NCBI RefSeq assembly: GCF_000424985.1
Contig: NZ_AUKX01000013.1
Coordinates: forward strand, 1-64,000
Direction: 5' to 3'
DNA from: Arenibacter latericius DSM 15913
GTDB lineage: Bacteria; Bacteroidota; Bacteroidia; Flavobacteriales; Flavobacteriaceae
Length of the DNA: 64,000 bases
Shown: positions 7,748 through 16,037 of the stretch, one piece after another
How the letters are laid out: the number at the start of each line of letters is the position of its first letter
Numbering within the stretch: the first letter of the stretch is position 1
The notes under the pieces: generated by a model
The model's input: only the letters and a program-made list of their open reading frames with translations
Database searches by the model: none
Told to the model about the DNA's origin: nothing
Program-made: the position numbers and the translations under genes

Positions 7748-9118
7748 ATGAAAAAGAAACTCTACATCACAGCTATAACCGTAATGGGGGTTATAGGTTT
7801 AGGGCATGCACAGGCGCAAAACCCGGAATGCATGACTAACTTATCTATATACACAGAGCATGTGAAGGTTAAGAATTATGATGCTGCGTATACACCTTGG
7901 AAAATGGTGTACGAAAATTGTCCTACTCTAAACTGGGCAAATATTCTATATGGAGAGAGAATACTAAAGGATAAGATAGCTAAATCTACAGGTGAGGCTA
8001 AAACCGCTAGTATTAATGAGCTTCTAGAACTATACGATAATCGTATAAAGTATTTCGCATCTAAAACTAGTCCTGCCGAAACTGCTATCGATAAGGTGTT
8101 GTTGAAGTTTGATGAAAAAATGATTACCAATGAAGAGATTTATTCAGAGTTGGATAGGGTTTTTAAAGAAGATAATACGCATTATAAAAATCCAAAAGCA
8201 CTTTACTTGTACTTCTCTAGTTTGGTAGATCTTCATAACGAAGGTAAGAGAGAAGTGGAAGAAGTATTCGAAAGATATGATGCTATTACTGAGAAAATAG
8301 AAGGCGAAAATGACAAGCTTACTGGTGCAATTGCCAAGCTTTTGCCTAAAGAAGATGCAGGTACTTTAACAAAAAAAGAGGCTAGCCAGTTGAGATCTTA
8401 TAATAGCTATTCTGAGAGCTATGGTAAAATTTCTGAGAGTATAGATAGTAAGCTTGGGGCTTTGGCGAATTGCGAAAACTTAATTCCACTTTACAATAAG
8501 AGCTTCGAAGAAAAGAAAGGTGATATCGCTTGGGTGAAGAGAGCCGTAGGTAGAATGTATAGTAAAGAGTGTACAGAAGACCCACTATTTAAAAAATTAT
8601 TCGAAGCGCAATTAGCTATGGAGCCATCGGCAAGTGCTTATATGTATGGAGGGGCGCTAAAAAATAATGCCGGGGATACTAAAGGTGCAATTGCAGATTT
8701 TAACAAGGCATTAGAATTGGAGACCGATCCTAAGAAAAAGTCTAATATTGCATACAGGATAGCAACTAGCTATAGAAGATCTAGTAAGTCTACAGCTAGG
8801 AGCTATGCACAAAAAGCTATTGATGCAAACCCTGCAAATGGAAAAGCGTATTTGTTGATTGCTAGTTTATATGCCTCTAGTGCTAATGAGTGTGGTAGTA
8901 CACCTTTTGAAAAGAGAGCAGTATACTGGAAAGCGGCAGAAATGGCTCGTCAGGCTGGTCGTGTAGATCCAGCAGTAAGGGGTAGCTCCGCGCAAGCTGC
9001 AAGAAGTTATGATGCTAAAGCTCCTTCCAAGACAGATATTTTTAACTCTGGAATGTCTGGTAAGACAGTAACTTTCTCATGTTGGGTTGGCGGTAGCGTA
9101 AAGGTGCCTAACTTATAA
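7748..9118 (+). CDS. Secreted tetratricopeptide-repeat protein
   Basis: This 456-residue protein has a signal peptide (MKKKLYITAITVMGVIGLGHAQAQ) and a mostly helical body. TPR-like repeats are clearest at about residues 290-380: GDTKGAIADFNKALELETD, then AYRIATSYRRS and NGKAYLLIASLYAS. It should act in the periplasm as a protein-interaction scaffold; no enzymatic motif is visible. It lies one base before lptC and 46 bases after the barrel protein, so it may serve outer membrane assembly. The specific partner is unknown. Confidence 0.7.
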   Translation: MKKKLYITAITVMGVIGLGHAQAQNPECMTNLSIYTEHVKVKNYDAAYTPWKMVYENCPTLNWANILYGERILKDKIAKSTGEAKTASINELLELYDNRIKYFASKTSPAETAIDKVLLKFDEKMITNEEIYSELDRVFKEDNTHYKNPKALYLYFSSLVDLHNEGKREVEEVFERYDAITEKIEGENDKLTGAIAKLLPKEDAGTLTKKEASQLRSYNSYSESYGKISESIDSKLGALANCENLIPLYNKSFEEKKGDIAWVKRAVGRMYSKECTEDPLFKKLFEAQLAMEPSASAYMYGGALKNNAGDTKGAIADFNKALELETDPKKKSNIAYRIATSYRRSSKSTARSYAQKAIDANPANGKAYLLIASLYASSANECGSTPFEKRAVYWKAAEMARQAGRVDPAVRGSSAQAARSYDAKAPSKTDIFNSGMSGKTVTFSCWVGGSVKVPNL

Positions 9119-9119
9119 G

Positions 9120-9728
9120 ATGATATTAAAAAGTACATATAATCTAACGAGCATTGCCATAGTCATTTCTATGGCAATGCTTTTTTGTTCTTGTGCCGAT
9201 AATTATAAAAGAGTAGGGGATGAGGCTATAAAAAAAATATTCCCTAGTGGTATTGCAGAAGATTTCACCTTAACTTATACCGAAACCGATAGGGAGAATA
9301 ATGAGGATGGAGAGTATCCTTCTCGGATTATATCCGTGCTAAAGAGTCCGATAAGTAACGATTTTGATCATTTGTCATTTCCGTATAGGACGTTTCCCGA
9401 GGGGTTGAAGGTTGAGTTCTTTGATGATAAAGGGATGAAAAGTACTGTTACGGCAGATTTTGGTATCATTTATTCTCAAACAAATTTGATAGATTTGCGG
9501 GGAAATGTGGTTATAAAAACCGATGACGGTAAAATGTTAGAATCACATCAAATTTATTGGGATAGGAAAAATGATTGGATTTTCACCCAAGAAAAATTTA
9601 AATATACTAATCCAGAGGAAGGAACTGTTATGGATGGGGAAGGGATGGATTTTAATAGGTCCTTTAGTTTTTTACATGCCAATAGAACCTACGGAATAAT
9701 GAGTATTAAAGAGAAAAAAGATGATTAA
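9120..9728 (+). CDS. lptC: LPS export protein LptC
   Basis: The 202-residue protein has a hydrophobic start and a lipobox-like LFCSC ending at residue 25, then a beta-rich LptC/YrbK region: ADFGIIYSQTNLIDLRGNV, a KTDDGKMLES turn and IYWDRKNDWIFT. LptC is the periplasmic bridge that takes lipopolysaccharide from the LptBFG transporter to LptA. In this phylum it is often longer than the E. coli form and a probable lipoprotein. Its last 8 bases overlap the next small gene. Confidence 0.82.
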   Translation: MILKSTYNLTSIAIVISMAMLFCSCADNYKRVGDEAIKKIFPSGIAEDFTLTYTETDRENNEDGEYPSRIISVLKSPISNDFDHLSFPYRTFPEGLKVEFFDDKGMKSTVTADFGIIYSQTNLIDLRGNVVIKTDDGKMLESHQIYWDRKNDWIFTQEKFKYTNPEEGTVMDGEGMDFNRSFSFLHANRTYGIMSIKEKKDD

Positions 9729-9924
9729 AATTTTAAGGTATACAGAATATATTTACCTAGCAGTAGCAGTAATTTCTTTATTTGAAATTTATGCGCAATG
9801 GAATGTGGATAGACAACGAGCTTATTTATTTGTTTTCTTCGCTGTTGTATCCATTGGGATGTTTATATTTAAAAAAACCTATAGAAAACGGTTTGAGGAC
9901 CGTCAAAAAAACAATAAAAATTAG
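9721..9924 (+). CDS. Small two-helix membrane protein
   Basis: This 67-residue protein has two hydrophobic segments, about residues 9-28 (YIYLAVAVISLFEIYAQW) and 35-52, with a basic tail (KKTYRKRFEDRQKK). It overlaps the end of lptC by 8 bases and precedes the CNNM gene by 2 bases, so it is translated as part of the operon and is probably real. I do not recognise the family. Confidence 0.65.
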   Translation: MIKILRYTEYIYLAVAVISLFEIYAQWNVDRQRAYLFVFFAVVSIGMFIFKKTYRKRFEDRQKNNKN

Positions 9925-9926
9925 TC

Positions 9927-11216
9927 TTGGAGCCAACAATAATTGTTATTGTTATTTCATTGCTTTTTTCCGCCTTTTTCTCTGGGATGGAGATTGCATT
10001 TGTTTCTGCAAACAAAATCCACATAGAAATTGAGAAAAAGCAAGATGGTTTTTTGCCTAAGGTGCTAGCGCGCCTAACTAAAAAACCTTCTAAGTTTATT
10101 GCCACTATGTTAATCGGCAATAATATTGCCCTTGTTGTGTATGGGCTATTTATGGGAGATTTGCTAATGGAGGTGTTTGCAGATCTCAAGTCTTCTCCTA
10201 TTGGTTTTGTTCGACTACTACTTACAGATTTCAGTCTGCTTACCAATACCGTTATTTCGACTTTAATAATTCTTTTAACAGCAGAATTTCTACCTAAGGT
10301 GCTATTCCAGATTTATAGTAATACGCTATTAAAGGTATTGGCATTTCCTGCATATGTCTTTTATGTGCTTTTTACTTTTATATCCGATTTTGTTATTTGG
10401 ATTTCTGATTTTATTCTAAAAGTTTTTTTTAAAACTGATGGGGATGATGTGCAATTAGCATTCAGTAAGGTAGAATTAGGAGATTATATTTCAGAGCAAA
10501 TGGAAGCGGTAGAAAAGGAGGATGTGATTGACTCAGAAATACAAATATTCCAAAATGCATTGGAGTTTTCTGCTGTAAAAGCTAGGGAGGTAATGGTGCC
10601 TAGGACAGAAATTGCTGCTGTGGAACTACATGATAGCCCTAAGAACTTGAAGAAGCTCTTTGTTGAAACTGGATTCTCAAAAATTTTGGTGTTTAAAGAT
10701 ACCGTAGATAATGTTATAGGGTATGTGCATTCCTATGAGTTGTTTAAAAAGCCAAAGACCATAAAGAGTATTCTTATGCCAGTAGAATTTGTACCGGAAA
10801 CCATGTTGATTAACGATATCTTGAATATTTTGACTAAAAAAAGAAAGAGTATCGCGGTGGTGTTGGATGAGTATGGTGGGACTTCTGGGGTGATGACGGT
10901 AGAGGATATTGTAGAGGAGCTGTTTGGAGAAATAGAAGATGAGCACGATACTACGGATCTTCATGAGGAGCAATTAGATGAGGATACCTATAAGTTTTCA
11001 GGTAGATTAGACGTAGATTATGTGAATGAACATTATAAGCTAAATCTTCCTGAAAGTGATGTGTATGAGACTTTGGGAGGCCTTATAATGAATGAAACAG
11101 GTGAGATCCCAGAGAAAAGCACGGAAATTAGAATTGATAATTTTCTTTTTACAGTATTAGAAGTGTCTAGTAATAAAATAGATCTTGTTTTATTGAAGGT
11201 GTTAGAAAAAGATTAA
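9927..11216 (+). CDS. CNNM/CorC-type membrane protein with CBS domains (hemolysin family)
   Basis: The 429-residue protein has an N-terminal DUF21/CNNM membrane domain (about 1-170, with SGMEIAF at 19-25 and GNNIALV at 64-70), two CBS domains (about 225-275 starting MVPRTEI, and 285-338 with VLDEYGGTSGVMTVEDI) and a C-terminal CorC/HlyC domain (about 345-425). Members move or sense Mg2+ or other divalent ions at the inner membrane. GldE of Flavobacterium is a relative, but gldD is not beside this gene. The start is a TTG at 9927, two bases after the upstream stop; there is no ATG before residue 21, where starting would cut into the first helix. Confidence 0.85.
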   Translation: MEPTIIVIVISLLFSAFFSGMEIAFVSANKIHIEIEKKQDGFLPKVLARLTKKPSKFIATMLIGNNIALVVYGLFMGDLLMEVFADLKSSPIGFVRLLLTDFSLLTNTVISTLIILLTAEFLPKVLFQIYSNTLLKVLAFPAYVFYVLFTFISDFVIWISDFILKVFFKTDGDDVQLAFSKVELGDYISEQMEAVEKEDVIDSEIQIFQNALEFSAVKAREVMVPRTEIAAVELHDSPKNLKKLFVETGFSKILVFKDTVDNVIGYVHSYELFKKPKTIKSILMPVEFVPETMLINDILNILTKKRKSIAVVLDEYGGTSGVMTVEDIVEELFGEIEDEHDTTDLHEEQLDEDTYKFSGRLDVDYVNEHYKLNLPESDVYETLGGLIMNETGEIPEKSTEIRIDNFLFTVLEVSSNKIDLVLLKVLEKD

Positions 11217-11271
11217 AAAAAAGTGCTTATTATTGGTGTTTTTTAGTTTTTATTATTTCAAAAGAAAGTAG

Positions 11272-11279
11272 TAGTTTTG
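11272..11279 (+). promoter_or_regulatory. Candidate -7 box before the PpiD-like gene
   Basis: TAGTTTTG matches the Bacteroidota -7 consensus TAnnTTTG and lies 41 bases before the start codon. No clear -33 TTG box is visible. Confidence 0.4.
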
Positions 11280-11320
11280 CCACCCTATAGGTATAGGGTT
11301 AATTTTAAATAGATTACAGA

Positions 11321-13438
11321 ATGGCAGTATTAGAGAATATAAGGAAACGGACAACCGTATTAATTTTGATCATAGGTCTGGCCTTGTTCGCATTTGTGAT
11401 TTCAGGAGTGCTTAGTAATGATATGGGTGGCGGTGCCAAGGTTGGCTCTTCTGTTGGAGAGGTAAATGGGGATGAAATTTCCATTGATCAATTTAGACGT
11501 AACGTTGAAGCATATTCTAGAATGGCAGGACCATCTGCTTCTTCTATGCAAGTAGTAAATCAAGTGTGGGAAAGAGAATTGCGTACTACAATTTTAGATC
11601 AGCAGTTCGAGGAATTAGGAATTCAGGTAGGTCATGATCAAATCATAAACTACATTAAAACTATACCCACTTACGTTCAAAACCCAGAATTTCACAATGC
11701 TGACGGCGTTTTTGATGAAAATAGATTTAAAGCGGCAGTTGCAGATTGGAAAGCAAATAACCCTGCACGTTATAATTTATGGTTACAAGATGAGCAAGCC
11801 ATTATTCAGAATGCAAAAGAGCAGGCTTACTTTAATTTAGTAAGAGCTGGTGTAGCATCTACTTTAAAAGAAGGTGAGTTAGAGTATAATTTGGCTAATA
11901 ACAAAGTAGATATTAAATATGTAAGAGTTCCTTATTCTTCTATTCCAGATTCTACTATATCAGTTAGTAAAAAAGAAATTGAAGCTTACGTAAAAGCACA
12001 TAAAGAAGATTTTAAACAAAATGCATCAAGAGATATTCAGTTTGTGTATTTTGAGGAGAAGCCATCTGTAGAGGATGACGCTCAGGTGAAACAAGAGATA
12101 ACTAGTCTTTTAGAGGATCAGGTAGAATATAACACTCAAAAAGACGCTAATGATACTATCCTTGGTTTTAGAAATACTAAAGATATTGCTGCTTTCTTAG
12201 ATAGATATTCTGATGAGAAATTTGACACTATCTATAAGGCTAAAAATCAATTGTCTCCAAAATTTGCAGATACCCTTATGGCATTATCAAAAGGTGCTGT
12301 ATTTGGACCTTATAAGGACGGTGGTTTTTACAAGGTTACTAAGATGATTGACAAGAAATCAGACGGTTCAGTAAAAGCAAGCCATATCTTAATTGCTTAT
12401 GAAGGTGCTCAGAATGCAAACCCAGAAGTTACTAGGACCAAAGAGGAAGCGGAGAAAAAAGCGAAGGAGTTATTGAGAGAGGCAAGAGGTAACGATGCAA
12501 TCTTTACTCAATTGGCTAGGGATAATTCTGATGGACCATCTGCACCAAGAGGTGGAGATCTAGGGTACTTCCAAGAGGGAGTAATGGTAGAAGAGTTTAA
12601 CGATTTTGCATTTAAAAATTCAGTAGGAAGCATAGGATTGGTAGAAACCGATTTTGGATTCCACGTTGTGAAAGTAGATGACAAACAAGATATAGTGCAA
12701 ATAGCTACCTTGGCTAGAGAATTAGAGCCTTCAGAGGAAACAGTTAATGCCTTGTTCACAGAAGCTACTAAGTTTGAAATGGACGCTATTGATAGTAAGG
12801 ATTTTGCCGCTACAGCTAAAGCAGGAAATTTTGTTGTAAGACCTGTGAATAAGATTAATGCTATGGATGAAGTTCTTCCAGGATTATCTGCACAGCGTGC
12901 AATAGTACAATGGGCTTTCAATGAAGGGACTAAGCTAGGTGAGGTGAAGAGGTTTGATATTAACAATGGTTATGCCGTAGTACAACTGACTGCGAAATAT
13001 AAAGAGGGACTAATGGCAGCTGAGGATGCATCGGTACTAGTATTACCTAAGATTAGAAAAGAGAAGAAAGCAGCTCAGATTATAAAAGCCAATAATGGTA
13101 AATCTATAGATGCTTTCGCCAAGGATAATAATATTACGGAATCTACAGCTTCAGCATTAACAATGAAATCCCCTACCATTCCTGGAGCAGGAGCAGAGCC
13201 TTATGTGGTAGGTTCAGCATTTGCAATGGAGCAAGGTGCTACTTCCGGACTATTGGAAGGTGAAACAGGGGTTTATATGATTACAGTTACTAAAAAGGAG
13301 GAAGCTCCAAAATTAGATAATTATAGTACTTATGCTAATAACTTGCAGGCAGCCGCGGCAGGTAGAGTAAATATATCTGTTTACAATGCACTTAAAGATG
13401 CATCTGAGATTGAAGATAAAAGGGCTACTTTTTACTAG
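11321..13438 (+). CDS. PpiD/SurA-like peptidyl-prolyl isomerase, membrane anchored
   Basis: This 705-residue protein has one N-terminal membrane helix (about 11-31), a SurA-N-type chaperone region, a parvulin domain at about 350-455 (KASHILIAYEG, then GPSAPRGGDLGYF and FGFHVVKVDD), and a long C-terminal chaperone-like region. This is the layout of PpiD, a periplasm-facing foldase for newly exported proteins. It follows the envelope genes lptC and CNNM after a 104-base gap with its own candidate promoter, and ends before a strong terminator at 13465. Confidence 0.88.
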   Translation: MAVLENIRKRTTVLILIIGLALFAFVISGVLSNDMGGGAKVGSSVGEVNGDEISIDQFRRNVEAYSRMAGPSASSMQVVNQVWERELRTTILDQQFEELGIQVGHDQIINYIKTIPTYVQNPEFHNADGVFDENRFKAAVADWKANNPARYNLWLQDEQAIIQNAKEQAYFNLVRAGVASTLKEGELEYNLANNKVDIKYVRVPYSSIPDSTISVSKKEIEAYVKAHKEDFKQNASRDIQFVYFEEKPSVEDDAQVKQEITSLLEDQVEYNTQKDANDTILGFRNTKDIAAFLDRYSDEKFDTIYKAKNQLSPKFADTLMALSKGAVFGPYKDGGFYKVTKMIDKKSDGSVKASHILIAYEGAQNANPEVTRTKEEAEKKAKELLREARGNDAIFTQLARDNSDGPSAPRGGDLGYFQEGVMVEEFNDFAFKNSVGSIGLVETDFGFHVVKVDDKQDIVQIATLARELEPSEETVNALFTEATKFEMDAIDSKDFAATAKAGNFVVRPVNKINAMDEVLPGLSAQRAIVQWAFNEGTKLGEVKRFDINNGYAVVQLTAKYKEGLMAAEDASVLVLPKIRKEKKAAQIIKANNGKSIDAFAKDNNITESTASALTMKSPTIPGAGAEPYVVGSAFAMEQGATSGLLEGETGVYMITVTKKEEAPKLDNYSTYANNLQAAAAGRVNISVYNALKDASEIEDKRATFY

Positions 13439-13464
13439 TCATATAAAAGCATATATATAATAAA

Positions 13465-13494
13465 AGAGGCGCTCCATTTGGAGCGCCTCTTTTT
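13465..13494 (+). terminator. Strong Rho-independent terminator
   Basis: A perfect 11-bp stem, AGAGGCGCTCC (13465-13475) with GGAGCGCCTCT (13480-13490), closes an ATTT loop and is followed by TTTT. It ends the plus-strand envelope run. The same stem could work weakly on the minus strand for the GHMP kinase gene. Confidence 0.9.
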
Positions 13495-13568
13495 GCTTGT
13501 GGTAAAAGGCAATTTTTGTCTTTGATCGCTAATAAAATAGTATAACTAAAGCTATTTACACTTCCTTA

Positions 13569-14516
13569 TTATCGTACCATTTTAGAATAAGGAATTATAG
13601 TGTTGTACCCCTTATCTCTAAAATAAGATGCGGTATTCTTGTTGCCTGCTGCCAAAATAAAATCGCCTCCCCATGCTCCTAAACTTTTAATAGCCCCTTT
13701 AAAATCGGGAAACAGCTGTTCCTTTACCGTAGGGATGTCTAAGATTTCACTTAAGATGGCTTCGTGTTTGTCAATTAATTTTTCAAATTGCTTACGCTTG
13801 GTGCTTGTAATAATTCTTTGGGTGATGCTGTTTATCTTAGGGAGTTCCTTAAAAAGGTCTATATTTTTGGAACGATATGTTGCAATGCCATCCCTACTGT
13901 TTTGCTTTTTATTTAAATGTATAAAGTACAGGTCGTTTTTAAAAGACGGGTTAAAAGCGACTTCCTTTACAATTGGGTTTTTATCTTTTAGTTGATAGGT
14001 GATTGGACTATTATGTTGTGCGCAGGCAATATCATAACCACTACCAGAAAAAGCGTTCCACAATAGGGTATATGCATCTACATTGGCCCATTGGGCAATA
14101 TTGTTGATGAGAGTTGAAGATGATCCTAATCCCCAATCTCTAGGGAAATTTAATGCGCTAGTAACTTCATAACCTTCTTCGCCTTGCAAGAATAAAGGGT
14201 TTATCTTCTTTGCTTCATTTAAAATAGATCGTAAGGTGCTGGAAACCTTTTCTGTATCTTCAGGGAGATTAGTGTTTTCTGCTGTAGTGGTGGCTTTTAT
14301 TATGGTACTTTCTGAGGTGTTAAGGTCATAGATTTCCTGAAACCAGACTTTTCCTTTTTCATCTAGGCTTTTCCAAATTAATTGTCGCCCTGGAACTGTT
14401 TTTATGGATAATGATTGCCCATATACTGTTGGGACAGCCAAGCTTAAAGCGCCATCCAATACTAAATACTCTCCTGAGATTAATAATTTTCCGTTACTGT
14501 AGAAAGAAGTTGTCAT
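13569..14516 (-). CDS. GYDIA-family GHMP kinase
   Basis: The 315-residue protein shows the GHMP kinase fold: YSNGKLLISGEYLVLDGA at 6-23, ATP loop GLGSSST at 129-135, and the family-naming SGSGYDIACA at 157-166. GYDIA proteins occur in Bacteroidota next to mevalonate pathway genes and probably phosphorylate a mevalonate-type intermediate; the substrate is inferred. It overlaps the upstream HMG-CoA reductase by 4 bases (ATGA), so the two genes are translationally coupled. Confidence 0.88.
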   Translation of the reverse strand: MTTSFYSNGKLLISGEYLVLDGALSLAVPTVYGQSLSIKTVPGRQLIWKSLDEKGKVWFQEIYDLNTSESTIIKATTTAENTNLPEDTEKVSSTLRSILNEAKKINPLFLQGEEGYEVTSALNFPRDWGLGSSSTLINNIAQWANVDAYTLLWNAFSGSGYDIACAQHNSPITYQLKDKNPIVKEVAFNPSFKNDLYFIHLNKKQNSRDGIATYRSKNIDLFKELPKINSITQRIITSTKRKQFEKLIDKHEAILSEILDIPTVKEQLFPDFKGAIKSLGAWGGDFILAAGNKNTASYFRDKGYNTIIPYSKMVR

Positions 14517-15835
14517 TTTTGAGATCTTAATTTTTCAAAGGCTGCTACTACTGCGCTATGGGTAGCTGTATGTTTTTTGAAATAAGTAGTTAGCGTCTTT
14601 TTTTCGGATGATGTTGCCCCTAGTTGATTAAGGATATTTAATAGGTGCATTTTCATGTGGCCTTGTTGGATCCCTGTTGTAACTAATGATCTAAGTGCGG
14701 CAAAATTCTGTGCTAGTCCGGCTGCGGCCACAATTTGCATAAGCTCTTTTGCATTGGGTCTTTGTAGGATATCTAAAGCCATTTTTACCATGGGATGAAG
14801 ACTTGTTAGTCCGCCTACAGTACCCAATGCCAATGGAATTTCTATCCAAAATCTAAAGGTGTCATTTTCAATACTGGCATTAGTAAGGCTAGTGTATTCC
14901 CCTTCTTTGGAGGCGTAAGCATGTGCTCCGGCTTCTATAGCTCTAAAATCATTGCCTGTAGCTAAAATAACTGCATCTACCCCATTCATAATACCTTTAT
15001 TATGGGTAACTGCCCTGTAAGGTTCTACTTTTGCTATGGCAACTGCCCTTACCATCTTTTGAGCAAATTCTAGAGCAGAAATATCCTCGTGTTCTTTTAA
15101 ATCGCTAATGGGACAACTAACTTCAGCTCTTACCAAGCAATTAGGGGTGTTGTTCGATAGGATGCTCATCACAATTTCTAACTTACGTTCGCTAGCCGTA
15201 AAATTAGAGTAGTTTAATGCCTCTGCTTTTAAGGTATCAGCAAAGCTTTCTAGACAGGAGTTTATAAAGTTGGCTCCCATAGCGTCTAGCGTCTCAAAGG
15301 TACAGTGTAATTGGAAGTAATTATCTAGCTTATCACTCTTATCCCTTAATTCGATACTGTTTATGCCTCCCCCGCGTTTCTCCATGTTTTTAACAATAGA
15401 GCTAACATTAGCGAGTAATTTGGGTTTTATTTCGTTAAAGAAACTCCTTAGTTTGGAGAGGTCTCCCTGATACATAAAGTGAACCTGACCTACTTTTTCG
15501 GTTCCAATAATACTAGTCTTAAAACCGCCTCTATTTTGCCAGAATTTTGCAGCTTTACTTGCTGCTGCAACGACAGAGCTTTCCTCTATGGCCATCGGTA
15601 TGGCGTAAAGCTTATTATTGATTAAAAAATTGGGAGCTATACCGAGCGGGAGATAAAAGTTTGTTATAGTATTCTCTATAAACTCATCGTGTAATTGCTG
15701 TAGTTTTTGATCATTACTCCAGTACTTTTTCAGTATTTCTATGGTCTCCTCACTATTGTGGGTGTACGTATTTGCTACCCACTTAATTTTTTCCTCCTTA
15801 GACAATTTGGAAAAACCTTCAATTGGTTTAATCAT
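14513..15835 (-). CDS. Hydroxymethylglutaryl-CoA reductase, class II type
   Basis: This 440-residue enzyme carries HMG-CoA reductase motifs: AIPMAIEESSVVAAASKAA at about 78-96 with the catalytic Glu, THNKGIMNGVDAV (catalytic Lys and Asp nearby), ATGNDFRAIEAGAHAYA, and the C-terminal HMKMHLLNI with the catalytic His. The short form without membrane helices is the class II (bacterial) enzyme. It makes mevalonate from HMG-CoA for isoprenoid synthesis, which fits the mevalonate pathway of Flavobacteriaceae and the neighbouring GHMP kinase. Class II enzymes can also run as degradative reductases. Confidence 0.92.
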   Translation of the reverse strand: MIKPIEGFSKLSKEEKIKWVANTYTHNSEETIEILKKYWSNDQKLQQLHDEFIENTITNFYLPLGIAPNFLINNKLYAIPMAIEESSVVAAASKAAKFWQNRGGFKTSIIGTEKVGQVHFMYQGDLSKLRSFFNEIKPKLLANVSSIVKNMEKRGGGINSIELRDKSDKLDNYFQLHCTFETLDAMGANFINSCLESFADTLKAEALNYSNFTASERKLEIVMSILSNNTPNCLVRAEVSCPISDLKEHEDISALEFAQKMVRAVAIAKVEPYRAVTHNKGIMNGVDAVILATGNDFRAIEAGAHAYASKEGEYTSLTNASIENDTFRFWIEIPLALGTVGGLTSLHPMVKMALDILQRPNAKELMQIVAAAGLAQNFAALRSLVTTGIQQGHMKMHLLNILNQLGATSSEKKTLTTYFKKHTATHSAVVAAFEKLRSQK

Positions 15836-16014
15836 AGTTGCATCAATTTCATCGGGTAAAGATAGTAATTACAAAAACAAGGAATAATGTAAATGAAAAG
15901 TGTATTTTTACGGCATTTGTAAATTATAATATTAGTTTAAAACGCTTATTTTTGTGATATTTTAAGTATTCTTGACACTTTTAATCAAATAGAGCAAATA
16001 AGCGGGTCCAAAGT

Positions 16015-16022
16015 TACTTTTG
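16015..16022 (+). promoter_or_regulatory. Candidate -7 box before the DPP4-like peptidase
   Basis: TACTTTTG fits TAnnTTTG and ends 15 bases before the ATG, predicting a very short leader. The rest of the 202-base divergent gap to the HMG-CoA reductase gene shows no other clear signal. Confidence 0.45.
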
Positions 16023-16037
16023 CATTTTTAATTTTTT

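Noticed and set aside
9927-11216. Calling the CNNM/CBS protein GldE
   Set aside because: GldE is normally encoded beside gldD, which is absent here; the general hemolysin/CNNM name is safer.
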